This document shows positions 8,521 through 16,866 of a stretch of DNA of 32,850 nucleotides, piece after piece. The notes under the pieces are model-generated. The model was given only the letters and a program-made list of their open reading frames with translations. It did no database searches and had not been told where the DNA came from. The stretch's first letter is position 1. Every line of letters begins with the position of its first letter. Source of the stretch: an uncultured Actinomycetes bacterium (GTDB lineage: Bacteria > Actinomycetota > Acidimicrobiia > Acidimicrobiales > SZUA-35); contig CADEDH010000073.1 of the NCBI GenBank assembly GCA_902826025.1, forward strand, positions 1 through 32,850, written 5' to 3'. The translations under genes were made by a program, and so were the position numbers.

Positions 8521-8554
8521 CGACTTTGGTCGATACGGGAACCGACCAAGGTTG
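8521..8554 (+). promoter_or_regulatory. 34-bp regulatory element, copy 2 (upstream of mmpL)
   Basis: CG, ACTTTGGT, eight variable bases, GAACCGACCAA, G, GTT. The fixed positions match copy 1 except for one base (A/G), and only the inner eight bases and the last base otherwise differ. ACTTTGGTCG and CGACCAAGGT form a dyad with one mismatch around a 10-nt centre. The distance to the mmpL start is 59 nt, against 57 nt from copy 1 to the ABC ATPase start. Both copies read toward their exporter. An 11-base stretch CGACCGATGCC also follows both copies, but at different distances (18 and 9 nt). Confidence 0.65.
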
Positions 8555-8613
8555 CAGCACCTCACCGACTGACGACCGATGCCGCACCCGGGCGAGGCGC
8601 CGAAACTCGCTGT

Positions 8614-10956
8614 GTGACCTCTGTCTTCTTTCGTCTCGGAACCTGGTGCTACGACCGTCGCAGGGCGGTGGTGGGCATCTGGGCCGTTCTCCTTGCTGTC
8701 GGCATCGGCCTCATCGCGTCAGTCGGTGGCGGCTTCCGCGAGGAGTTCAACCTGCCGGCGTCGGAATCGAAGACCGGCTTCGAGATCCTCGAAGACGAGT
8801 TCGGCGGCATCGGGGCGAACGCGACGGGAACGATCGTGTTCCGGGCCGAACAGGGCGTCGATGACCCTGAGGTCCAGGCGGCGATGGAGGAACTGTTCGC
8901 AGCCGTCGCCGGACAAGACAACGTCGTCGCCGTGATCAGTCCGTACAGCGAGGAAGGCGCCCAACAGATCTCGACTGGCGGCGACGCTGCCGGATTGATC
9001 GCCTACGCGAACGTCGATATGCCGAGCGACATCGGCTCGGCCGAGGCACTCGAGATCGGCTCATTCATCGAGGACAACACCCCGGCCATCGACGGGCTCA
9101 CTGTCGAGCGCGGCACCTTCCTGTTCTCTCAGGGCGCGGCACCGTCGTCGGAAGCGTTCGGCCTTGCGTTCGCGATCGTCATCCTCATCTTGGCGTTCGG
9201 GTCGGTGTTGGCGATGGGCCTGCCTGTCGGGGTCGCGTTGGCTGGCATCGGGATCGGCACCTCGATCGTGTTCCTGCTCAGCCACGTCATGCCAATCCCC
9301 GAGTTCGCGACCGTGTTCGGGATCATGATCGGACTCGGCGTCGGCATCGACTACGCCCTGTTGATCGTCACCCGATACCGCGAGCAACTCCACGCCGGGA
9401 ACAGTGTCCGCGACGCTACGCGCATCGCGATCGACACCGCCGGCCGTTCCGTCGTCTTCGCCGGCTGCACCGTCGTCATCTCACTCATGAGCCTCATGCT
9501 CGTCGGCGTCAAGTTCGTCCAGAGCCTCGCGATCTCGTGCTCGGCGATCGTCGCGGTCACGGTGCTCGCGTCGGTCACGCTGCTCCCAGCGTTGCTCGGG
9601 GTGGCTGGAGAGCGGATCGAACGCACCCGAATGAGCGGCCTGGTCGCCGCCGGCTTCGCAGCAGTCGCCCTGTTCGGGCTCGGACTCAAGAACGTGACCA
9701 TCGCCGCGATCGCTGGTGTACTCGCTCTCGTTGTGCTCCTCGCCGGGCTGTTCGTCCGACAACTCCAAACCGAACTTCCCCCACGGCGTCCCACGGTCAA
9801 AGAACAGACCCTCGCGTACCGGTGGAGTCGCATCATCCAGCGCAAGCCCTGGACGGGCACCATCGTTGCGACGGTCGCGCTGCTCCTGCTCACCGTTCCG
9901 GTCCTGTCCCTCAGACTCGGCTTCTCCGACGAGAGCAACGCCGCCGAGACCACCACCACGCGACAGGCATACGAGTTGATCGTCGACGGCTTCGGGCCCG
10001 GCTACGCCGGACCGCTCGTGCTCGCCTCGATGATCCCGGCCGGGACCACCGAAGCCGACCTCACCCCGGTCGCGGCAGCCGTCGAAGCCGACCGTGGCGT
10101 CGCCGCCATCTCACCGCCGCTGATCAACGACGACGGCACCGCAGCCTTGTGGCAACTCTTCGCGACCACCGGCCCCCAAGAAGACGCCACCGCCGAACTC
10201 GTCGACCGTCTGCGAACCGACATCCTTCCGCCCGTCGAGGACACGATCGGGACCGACGTCAACGTCAGCGGCATGCTTGCCGCCAACCTCGACTTCGCCG
10301 ACTACCTCAGCGGACGACTGGTGCTGGTGTTCGCAGTCGTGCTCGCACTGTCGTTCCTGCTGCTCATGGTCGTGTTCCGGTCCCTGCTCGTACCGCTCAA
10401 AGCTGTGATCATGAACCTGCTCTCCATCGGCGGCGCCTACGGAGTCGTGGTTGCACTCTTCCAATGGGGATGGCTGAGCAGCCTCACCGGCATCCAACCC
10501 GCCCCGATCGAACCATGGGCACCGATGATGCTGTTCGCGATCGTTTTCGGCATGTCGATGGACTACGAGGTGTTCCTCCTGTCCCGCGTCAGAGAAGAGT
10601 GGCTACGCACCAAGAACAGCAGCAACTCTGTCGCCGATGGACTCGCCGCAACGGCCAGAGTGATCACTGCCGCCGCCGCCATCATGGTCCTCGTCTTCGG
10701 CAGCTTCCTGCTCGACCCTGACCGGCCGATCAAGCTCATGGGAGTCGGCCTCGCCGTCGCCATCTTGCTCGACGCCACCATCGTCCGCATGCTCCTCGTC
10801 CCCGCAACCATGGAACTCCTCGGCGACAAGAACTGGTGGCTGCCACGCTGGCTCGACAAGCTCCTCCCCAACATCGACGTCGAAGGCCACAACGCGCCCC
10901 ACCCCGAACCCGATGGCGAGCCCGAGGTCGGGGCACTGCCTCAGCCGGTGCAATGA
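8614..10956 (+). CDS. MmpL/RND-family exporter
   Basis: A 780-residue RND transporter of the MmpL type with two repeated halves. Each has one N-terminal helix, a periplasmic-side domain and a cluster of helices. Conserved helix motifs are visible in both halves: GLGVGIDYALLIVTRYREQL with D246, and FGMSMDYEVFLLSRVREEW with D650; these Asp-Tyr pairs carry the protons that drive export. Substrates in the family are lipids, siderophores or drugs. The frame stays open about 300 bases further upstream, but that part is antisense to kinase 2. GTG 8614, giving TSVFFRLGTWCYDRRR and then the first helix, is the family-like start. It ends in a 4-base overlap with the next gene. Confidence 0.9.
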   Translation: MTSVFFRLGTWCYDRRRAVVGIWAVLLAVGIGLIASVGGGFREEFNLPASESKTGFEILEDEFGGIGANATGTIVFRAEQGVDDPEVQAAMEELFAAVAGQDNVVAVISPYSEEGAQQISTGGDAAGLIAYANVDMPSDIGSAEALEIGSFIEDNTPAIDGLTVERGTFLFSQGAAPSSEAFGLAFAIVILILAFGSVLAMGLPVGVALAGIGIGTSIVFLLSHVMPIPEFATVFGIMIGLGVGIDYALLIVTRYREQLHAGNSVRDATRIAIDTAGRSVVFAGCTVVISLMSLMLVGVKFVQSLAISCSAIVAVTVLASVTLLPALLGVAGERIERTRMSGLVAAGFAAVALFGLGLKNVTIAAIAGVLALVVLLAGLFVRQLQTELPPRRPTVKEQTLAYRWSRIIQRKPWTGTIVATVALLLLTVPVLSLRLGFSDESNAAETTTTRQAYELIVDGFGPGYAGPLVLASMIPAGTTEADLTPVAAAVEADRGVAAISPPLINDDGTAALWQLFATTGPQEDATAELVDRLRTDILPPVEDTIGTDVNVSGMLAANLDFADYLSGRLVLVFAVVLALSFLLLMVVFRSLLVPLKAVIMNLLSIGGAYGVVVALFQWGWLSSLTGIQPAPIEPWAPMMLFAIVFGMSMDYEVFLLSRVREEWLRTKNSSNSVADGLAATARVITAAAAIMVLVFGSFLLDPDRPIKLMGVGLAVAILLDATIVRMLLVPATMELLGDKNWWLPRWLDKLLPNIDVEGHNAPHPEPDGEPEVGALPQPVQ

Positions 10957-11441
10957 TCCAGCGAGCGGCCGCGAAGGCTGCCCGGCGACGCGGCACGAGA
11001 ATCGCCGTTGACATCGCCATGGTCGTGATCCTTGCAATCACACCGCTCACATCGGAACGAAGCTTCGACCCCGACTTCCTACTCCACTCCTGGGCTGGAC
11101 TGGCGCTCGTCCCACTCGCCGCCGTACATCTCGCCGGCAACACAGCGTGGCTGAACCGACTACGACATCAGCGCCTCCACGCAAGAGAACGCACCTTCTC
11201 TCTCGTCAACGTTGCGATCGTTGGATCTCTCAGCGTGTGCATCGTGTCCGGGTTCCCGCTCTGGCTCGAGTGGGTCGACAACGCTGCCAACGAGGAGTCG
11301 ATCTACGAATCGATCCACGCCATCAGCGGATTCCTCGGCGTCGGCCTCACCATCGCCCACCTCATCATGAACCGGCATCGGATTGTGCAACTTGCGAGGC
11401 GGAAGAAGGTCGCAGCCAACGGTGAACGCGCGTTGTCGTAA
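10953..11441 (+). CDS. Small four-helix membrane protein (DUF4405/cytochrome b561-like)
   Basis: This 162-residue protein starts at ATG 10953, overlapping the mmpL stop by 4 bases (ATGA), so it is translationally coupled to the exporter. It has four hydrophobic helices. Histidines sit in or next to them as in haem-binding b-type membrane proteins: LLHSWAGLALVPLAAVHLAGN in helix 2, and SIHAISGFLGVG with AHLIMNRHR in helices 3-4. The spacing resembles DUF4405 proteins. Haem binding is inferred from those residues only. A redox or membrane-stress partner for the exporter is possible; no function is established. Confidence 0.75.
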   Translation: MIQRAAAKAARRRGTRIAVDIAMVVILAITPLTSERSFDPDFLLHSWAGLALVPLAAVHLAGNTAWLNRLRHQRLHARERTFSLVNVAIVGSLSVCIVSGFPLWLEWVDNAANEESIYESIHAISGFLGVGLTIAHLIMNRHRIVQLARRKKVAANGERALS

Positions 11442-11479
11442 GCGACGCCAGTTGGCCCAGGGCTGCGAGCACTGCGGCG

Positions 11480-13660
11480 ATGAGACGGCCCAGTCGAACG
11501 TCGAGGCCGCCCGGCGCGTCCCCGGTGGCCGGCTGTTGGCGATCCCGCTCGCGATGGCCATGCCGTTCACCACATCGGCCACCCAGGAGCATGACGACAC
11601 GGGGCCATCGCCTGCCCCACCGGCTTGCGACGCCGACAAATGCGGGTCTCACACTGGCGGACGGGTTCTGTGCCACGACGTTCGCCACCGGGCTCACCAA
11701 TGCCCGCCAGCTGGCTGTCACCGACGACGGGCGGGTCTACGTCGCCATCGCCGATGCCCGTGACGGTTCGTCCACCGGCGGCGTGGTGGCACTGCAGGAC
11801 GACGATGGCGACGGCCATGCCGACCGCTCGGAGCGGTTCGGAACCGAGGGCGGCAACGGGGTCGAGCTGGCCCGGGACCGCCTGTACGTCGCATTGAACG
11901 ACCGGATCCTCCGCTACCGCCTGGACCGGGATGCTCTGGTTCCCACCCGAGCCCCGCAGACAATCGTGGAGGGCCTGCCGAGCGACGGGGATCACACCAA
12001 CAAGACCGTCATCGTCGATGGCAAGCACATGTACGTGAACATCGGCTCCGCCACGAACGCCTGTCAGGCCGACAACCGGGTGCCGTTCTCTCCTGGGTTG
12101 GATCCGTGCCCGGAGCTCGACGTCAGGGCCGGCGTATGGCGCTTCGCCGCCAATCGCACCGGCCAAGGGCCGGCCGACGGCGAACGGTGGGCGAAGGGCG
12201 CCCGCAACATGGTGGCCCTCGACGTCGAGCCGGACTCCCGCCAGCTCTTCGGTGTGCAGAACGGCCGGGACCAGCTGTTCGAGAACTGGCCCGACCGCTA
12301 CGGGGCCGAGGATGATCTCGTGTTGCCGGCCGAGGAGCTGTTCGCCTTGAAACAGGGCAACGACTACGGCTGGCCGTACTGCTACTACGATCCCGTGCTG
12401 GGTCACAAGGTGCTCAGCCCCGAGTACGGCGGCGACGGGGTCACAGAAGGTCCGCGCTGTGAGAACGCCACCGACCCGTTGCTCACCTTTCCCGCCCATT
12501 GGGCGCCGCTGTCGATGGCCTTCGCCAACTCCGACCGTCTGCCCGAGGACTACCGCAACGGTGCGTTCGTAGCATTCCACGGTTCACGCTTCGATCCCAG
12601 CGCCCAGCCCGAGGGGCCCGGCTACAAGGTGGAGTTCGTGCCCTTCGCCGACGGTCGTCCCACCGGCGAGCGCCGGACCTTCGCCGACGGATTCGCCGGT
12701 GCGGTGGAGGGCCTCCCCGACAGCGCCCAGCACCGCGCGGTGGGCGTCGCCGTGGGCCCCGACGGCGCGGTCTACGTTTCCGACGACCGGGGCGGGACGA
12801 TCTACCGCATCGTCTGGCGGGGAACCGGTGGGGGCGAACCGTCGCCGGAGGGAACGCCAACGGCCGAGATGCAGGGCGTGCTCGATGCCGTCACCTCCTT
12901 CGACGCCCCTCCCCTCCCGTCACTCACGCCATCGGCGGCCCGCAACCTGCCCGGCATCCCCGACTGGGTCGCCGCCGCCAGCGCCGCCCGGGGACTCCCG
13001 AATCTCCCCGAATCGGTGGTCGACGTGCGCCATGTGATGATCCCGGCCGAACCCGAGCCGCTGTTGGCTCGGGTCTACGTTCCCGCCGGCGAGGGGCCCC
13101 ATCCGGTACTCGTCTACTACCACGGTGGCGGCTGGGTGCTCGCCAATCTGTCGACCTACGACGCCTCGGCCCGGGCGCTGGCCAACGCCTCGGGCCACAT
13201 CGTGGTGTCCGTCGCCTACCGGCTGGCACCTGAGCATCCCTTCCCGGCACCGGTCGACGACGCCTACCAGGCCTACCGCTGGGTGGTTGACAACGCCGCC
13301 ACCCTGGGCGGCGATCCGGCGCAGGTGTCCGTCGGCGGGGAGAGCGCAGGCGGCAACCTGGCCACCGTGGTCGCGCTCCGGGCTCGAGACGAGGGCGGCC
13401 CGCTGCCCGCTCGCCAGGTGCTCGTCTACCCGGTGACGAACTATGCGTTCGACACGCCCTCCTATCAGACCTACCAGGTGTCGACACAGGGACGCTTGGG
13501 CTTCTCGCGTGAGCGCCAGGCCATGGGAGGTGCCGCCTTGAGCCCGGTCGTGATCCAGTGGCGGGTGCTCGCGGGGTCGATCACCTCGTCGATCTCGAAC
13601 GTCATGGCCGAGTTCAGGGCCTTACCGTTGAAGTACATCTTGGCAACGAGCTTCTCGTAG
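11480..13660 (+). CDS. Secreted PQQ-type sugar dehydrogenase fused to HSL-type esterase, damaged at both ends
   Basis: The reliable coding part is about 11,639-13,471. A glucose/sorbosone dehydrogenase-like beta-propeller comes first (DGFCATTFATGLTNARQL; later GNDYGWPYCYYDP; then GVAVGPDGAVYVSDDRGG). A linker leads to an HSL/acetyl-hydrolase domain with its cap helix (MQGVLDAVTSF), oxyanion hole HGGGW and nucleophile motif GGESAGGN. A good secretion signal (RLLAIPLAMAMPFTTSA) and Cys-rich linker lie in the neighbouring frame at about 11,515-11,637. One extra A in the AAA at 11,638-11,640 would explain the shift, so the N-terminus of this frame is doubtful. After DTPSYQ (about 13,471) homology stops and the frame runs antisense to the carboxylase. 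The esterase Asp and His of the triad are absent. It is a probable pseudogene, or the product of an assembly join plus a sequencing error. Confidence 0.7.
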   Translation: MRRPSRTSRPPGASPVAGCWRSRSRWPCRSPHRPPRSMTTRGHRLPHRLATPTNAGLTLADGFCATTFATGLTNARQLAVTDDGRVYVAIADARDGSSTGGVVALQDDDGDGHADRSERFGTEGGNGVELARDRLYVALNDRILRYRLDRDALVPTRAPQTIVEGLPSDGDHTNKTVIVDGKHMYVNIGSATNACQADNRVPFSPGLDPCPELDVRAGVWRFAANRTGQGPADGERWAKGARNMVALDVEPDSRQLFGVQNGRDQLFENWPDRYGAEDDLVLPAEELFALKQGNDYGWPYCYYDPVLGHKVLSPEYGGDGVTEGPRCENATDPLLTFPAHWAPLSMAFANSDRLPEDYRNGAFVAFHGSRFDPSAQPEGPGYKVEFVPFADGRPTGERRTFADGFAGAVEGLPDSAQHRAVGVAVGPDGAVYVSDDRGGTIYRIVWRGTGGGEPSPEGTPTAEMQGVLDAVTSFDAPPLPSLTPSAARNLPGIPDWVAAASAARGLPNLPESVVDVRHVMIPAEPEPLLARVYVPAGEGPHPVLVYYHGGGWVLANLSTYDASARALANASGHIVVSVAYRLAPEHPFPAPVDDAYQAYRWVVDNAATLGGDPAQVSVGGESAGGNLATVVALRARDEGGPLPARQVLVYPVTNYAFDTPSYQTYQVSTQGRLGFSRERQAMGGAALSPVVIQWRVLAGSITSSISNVMAEFRALPLKYILATSFS
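11638..11640 (+). other. Probable single-base frameshift
   Basis: Frame 1 reads a signal peptide and PACDAD up to base 11,637. Frame 2 reads NAGLTLADGFC from base 11,639. Dropping one A joins them into a sensible secreted enzyme. It could be a real mutation or a homopolymer read error. Confidence 0.6.
13465..13478. other. Junction between truncated esterase and carboxylase 3' end
   Basis: Esterase homology on the plus strand ends within a few bases of the TAG (13471-13473, minus strand) that closes the carboxylase. Two convergent genes therefore abut with one of them cut, which is a breakpoint and not a normal intergenic region. Confidence 0.6.
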
Positions 13661-16600
13661 AGCGCTACCCGCTCGGCGGTGTCCTCAATGGCCTCCAGCT
13701 CTTTGCGAAAGCCCAGCTTCACCGCCCCCTCCAGGCCCATGCCGCCGAACTCGCCGGTCGGCCAGGAGACCGCCCAGATCGGCGTCTTCATCGAACCGGC
13801 GCCCATGCCCTGGGCGCCCAGTCCGTAGGACTTGCGCAACACCACGGTGAAGAACGGCACCGTCACCGAGGCTGCGTTCACGAACATCCGGCAGCAGTGC
13901 CGCACCAGCGCCAGCCGCTCGTGCTCCGGGCCGACCATGTTGCCCGGCGTGTCGCACAGCGAGACGATCGGCAGGTCGAAGGCGTCGCAGAGTTGGATGA
14001 AACGGGTGGCCTTGTCGGCCGCATCGCTGTCGATCGCCCCGCCGAGATGGCTGGGATTGTTGGCGATCACCCCCACCGGACGGCCCTCGATGCGAGCAAG
14101 CGCGGTCACCATCCCGTGACCGAAGCCGCGGCGGATCTCCAGGACCGAATCGGTGTCGAACATCGTGTCGATGACCGTGCGTACGTCGTAGATCCGCAGC
14201 CGGTTCTCCGGGATGATGTGTCGAAGCTTGCGTTGGTCGGCGCACTCCCAATCGTCCACCCGCCCCTGGAAGTAGCTCAGATACTTCTTCGCCACCTCCA
14301 CCGCTTCGGCCTCGTCCTCCACCACGATGTCGACGACTCCGTTCGGCACCTGCACCGACATCGGCCCGATCTCCTCGGGGCGGAACACCCCGAGTCCTCC
14401 ACCCTCGACCATCGCCGGCCCACCCATGCCGATGTTCGAATCCTTGGTGGCGATGACCACGTCGCAGCAACCGAGGATGACGGCGTTGCCGGCGAAGCAA
14501 CGTCCGGTGGTGATGCCGACCATCGGGACGGTGCCCGACAGCCGGCCCCAGGTGTTGAAGGTCAAGATGTCGAGCCCGCCCCCGGAGATCACGTCGACGT
14601 CGCCCGGTCGGCCGCCGCCGCCCTCGGCGAAGAACACGACCGGGAGCCGCCACTCGACGGCCAACTCCATCATCCGGTCCTTCTTGTAGTGGTTGAAGAA
14701 CCCTTGAGTGCCGGCCAGCACCGTGTAGTCATAGGCCAACACCACGGCCTGCGCCGACTCGTCGCCGAACAACGACCCGTTGATCGACCCGATCCCGGCC
14801 AGCATCCCGTCGGCCGGAGTGTTGACGACCAGATCCTCGATGGTGCGGCGACTCCGCTGCGCGGCCACGACCGCCGAGCCGTACTCGATCCAGGAGTCAG
14901 GGTCGATCAGGTCGGCCAGGTTCTCCCGCGCCGTGCGATGGCCGGTCTTGCGGCGTCGAGCAACCGCGTCGGGCCGGCGGTGGTCCTGGCCGAGCTCGTG
15001 GCGTTCCAGCACCTCGGCCAGGTCCGGGCGGATGTAGTCGAGGTCGACCTCGTCCTCGGCGCTCCCCGCTGTGACGGACACCTCGCCCTCCTCGATGAAC
15101 AGCAGCGGATGGCCCTCGTAGATTGCGTCTCCGGCGATCACCCCCACCTGGCGGATCACACCACTGACGCTGGCGTGGATCACGTGCTCCATCTTCATGG
15201 ACTCCATGATCAGCACCGCCTGCCCGGCGGCGACCTCGTCGCCCTCGGCGACGCTGATGGAAACGACCGTACCCTGAAGGGGCGCCGCCACCGGGACGGT
15301 ACCTTCAGGACCGACCTGCTCGGCTGGCGTGACGATGGCCAGTGCGCTCGGCGCCGCTCCTGGGGCCGGGGCGTCCGACTTGCCGAGGGCGAGCACGGCC
15401 AGCGGGTCGCTGCTCACCCGGGCCCCGGCCAGGGTCGGGCCGGCTGGTGCGGGAACGGCTGCGACCACGTGGCGGGCGGTCTGCTCGGCATCGGTGGCCT
15501 CGAGCAAGTCGGCCAGGTGCTCCTCGACGTAGCGAGTGTGCGCCGCCCCCGAAGCCAACGCCGGATCGGCCAGGAGCGCCCGCAGAAAGGCGCGATTGGT
15601 GCTCACGCCCTCGATGCGGAACTCGGCCAGAGCCCGGCTCGTGCGTCGCAGCGCGGCATCGATCGTCGGCCCGGAGCCGACGACCTTGGCCACCAGTGAG
15701 TCGTAGCTCGGGCTGGTCGCGTACCCGGCGTAGCCATAGCCGTCGGTCCGGACACCCGGCCCCGACGGGGCGTCGTAGCTGCTGAGCACCCCGCCGGAGG
15801 GGCGCGCCGCGCCATCGGGCTGCATCGTCTCGAGGTTGACCCGGGCCTGCACGGCATAGCCTCGGGGCTCGGGCACCGAGGCCTGGTCCAGGCCGATCTC
15901 GGCCAGGGTCTCGCCACCCGCGATCCGCAACTGGGTCACGACCAGATCTATGCCCGTGACCTCCTCGGTGACCGTGTGTTCGACCTGTACCCGGGCGTTG
16001 GCCTCGATGAAGGCGATCGAGTCGCCTCTGACCAGGAATTCAAACGTGGCCAGGCTGCGGTAGCTGACCTCCCCGCCCAATCGGACAGCGGCGTCGAGCA
16101 GCCGCTGCCGCACCGGTGCGGGCAAAGCCGGCGCCGGTGCGATCTCGATCAGCTTCTGGCGTTGGCGTTGCACGCTGCACTCGCGTTCCCACGCGTGGCA
16201 GACTGCGCCGGTCCCGTCACCGACAACCTGCACCTCCAGATGACGAGCGTCTCCGAGTAGCTGCTCGAGGTAGACGTCGCCATTGCCGAAAGCGGTCGTC
16301 GCCTCGGAGCGGCAGCGCTCGAGTGCCTCGGCCAGGCCCTCGATCTGGTCGACGACCCGCATGCCCCGACCGCCGCCGCCGGCCAGGGCCTTCACCATCA
16401 CCGCAGCACCCTCGCCCAGCGACTGGAAGAACTCGGTTGCGGCCGCCAGGTCGGTAGGCCCCGACGTCCCGGCCAGGACATCGACGCCGCAGCGCTGGGC
16501 GAGCTGGCGGGCCGCCACCTTGTCACCGAAGAGCTGCAACACGTCGGGGGTCGGCCCGACGAAGATCAGCCCGGCCGCCTCGCAGGCGGCAGCGAACGCC

Positions 16601-16866
16601 GGGTTCTCGGCCAGGAATCCGTAGCCAGGGTGGACCGCGTCGCAGCCGTTGCCCTTGGCCAAGCCGACCACTTGGGCGATGTCGAGGTAGGCGGCGGGGC
16701 CGCGACCATCGAGTAGCAGTGCCTCGTCGGCAACGCGTGTGTGCAACGACGCGTTGTCGTCGGCTGGGCGGACGGCGACGCTGCCGATGCCCAGATCGCT
16801 GGCGGCGCGGGCGATGCGAATGGCGATCTCGCCACGGTTTGCGATCAGGAGTCGTTGAATGGCCAC
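13471..16866 (-). CDS. Single-chain biotin-dependent acyl-CoA carboxylase (LCC type)
   Basis: This 1131-residue protein carries a whole carboxylase on one chain. The biotin carboxylase domain (1 to about 450) starts ANRGEIAIRIARAA, with ATP-grasp glycine loop KALAGGGGRGMR and EANARVQVEHTVTEE. The biotin carrier domain (about 520-600) has K558 in IMESMKMEH as the biotinylation site. The carboxyltransferase domain (about 640-1110) includes GGGGRPGDVDVISGGG and DTPGNMVGPEHE. This order matches the long-chain acyl-CoA carboxylases known from mycobacteria. They make malonyl- or methylmalonyl-type CoA esters from broad-range acyl-CoAs. The ending KRPCVDTW is family-like, so the C-terminus is intact even though a breakpoint lies at its stop. 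GTG start at 16866 with AAGGTGG upstream. Confidence 0.93.
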   Translation of the reverse strand: MAIQRLLIANRGEIAIRIARAASDLGIGSVAVRPADDNASLHTRVADEALLLDGRGPAAYLDIAQVVGLAKGNGCDAVHPGYGFLAENPAFAAACEAAGLIFVGPTPDVLQLFGDKVAARQLAQRCGVDVLAGTSGPTDLAAATEFFQSLGEGAAVMVKALAGGGGRGMRVVDQIEGLAEALERCRSEATTAFGNGDVYLEQLLGDARHLEVQVVGDGTGAVCHAWERECSVQRQRQKLIEIAPAPALPAPVRQRLLDAAVRLGGEVSYRSLATFEFLVRGDSIAFIEANARVQVEHTVTEEVTGIDLVVTQLRIAGGETLAEIGLDQASVPEPRGYAVQARVNLETMQPDGAARPSGGVLSSYDAPSGPGVRTDGYGYAGYATSPSYDSLVAKVVGSGPTIDAALRRTSRALAEFRIEGVSTNRAFLRALLADPALASGAAHTRYVEEHLADLLEATDAEQTARHVVAAVPAPAGPTLAGARVSSDPLAVLALGKSDAPAPGAAPSALAIVTPAEQVGPEGTVPVAAPLQGTVVSISVAEGDEVAAGQAVLIMESMKMEHVIHASVSGVIRQVGVIAGDAIYEGHPLLFIEEGEVSVTAGSAEDEVDLDYIRPDLAEVLERHELGQDHRRPDAVARRRKTGHRTARENLADLIDPDSWIEYGSAVVAAQRSRRTIEDLVVNTPADGMLAGIGSINGSLFGDESAQAVVLAYDYTVLAGTQGFFNHYKKDRMMELAVEWRLPVVFFAEGGGGRPGDVDVISGGGLDILTFNTWGRLSGTVPMVGITTGRCFAGNAVILGCCDVVIATKDSNIGMGGPAMVEGGGLGVFRPEEIGPMSVQVPNGVVDIVVEDEAEAVEVAKKYLSYFQGRVDDWECADQRKLRHIIPENRLRIYDVRTVIDTMFDTDSVLEIRRGFGHGMVTALARIEGRPVGVIANNPSHLGGAIDSDAADKATRFIQLCDAFDLPIVSLCDTPGNMVGPEHERLALVRHCCRMFVNAASVTVPFFTVVLRKSYGLGAQGMGAGSMKTPIWAVSWPTGEFGGMGLEGAVKLGFRKELEAIEDTAERVALYEKLVAKMYFNGKALNSAMTFEIDEVIDPASTRHWITTGLKAAPPMAWRSREKPKRPCVDTW

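Noticed and set aside
8299..8613. Upstream extension of mmpL
   Set aside because: It overlaps kinase 2 in antisense and is Arg/Thr-rich; the MmpL family starts at GTG 8614.
13558..15699. Long plus-strand open frame of about 700 codons
   Set aside because: Antisense shadow of the acyl-CoA carboxylase; His/Asp/Arg-rich with no domain, as expected from a high-GC opposite strand.
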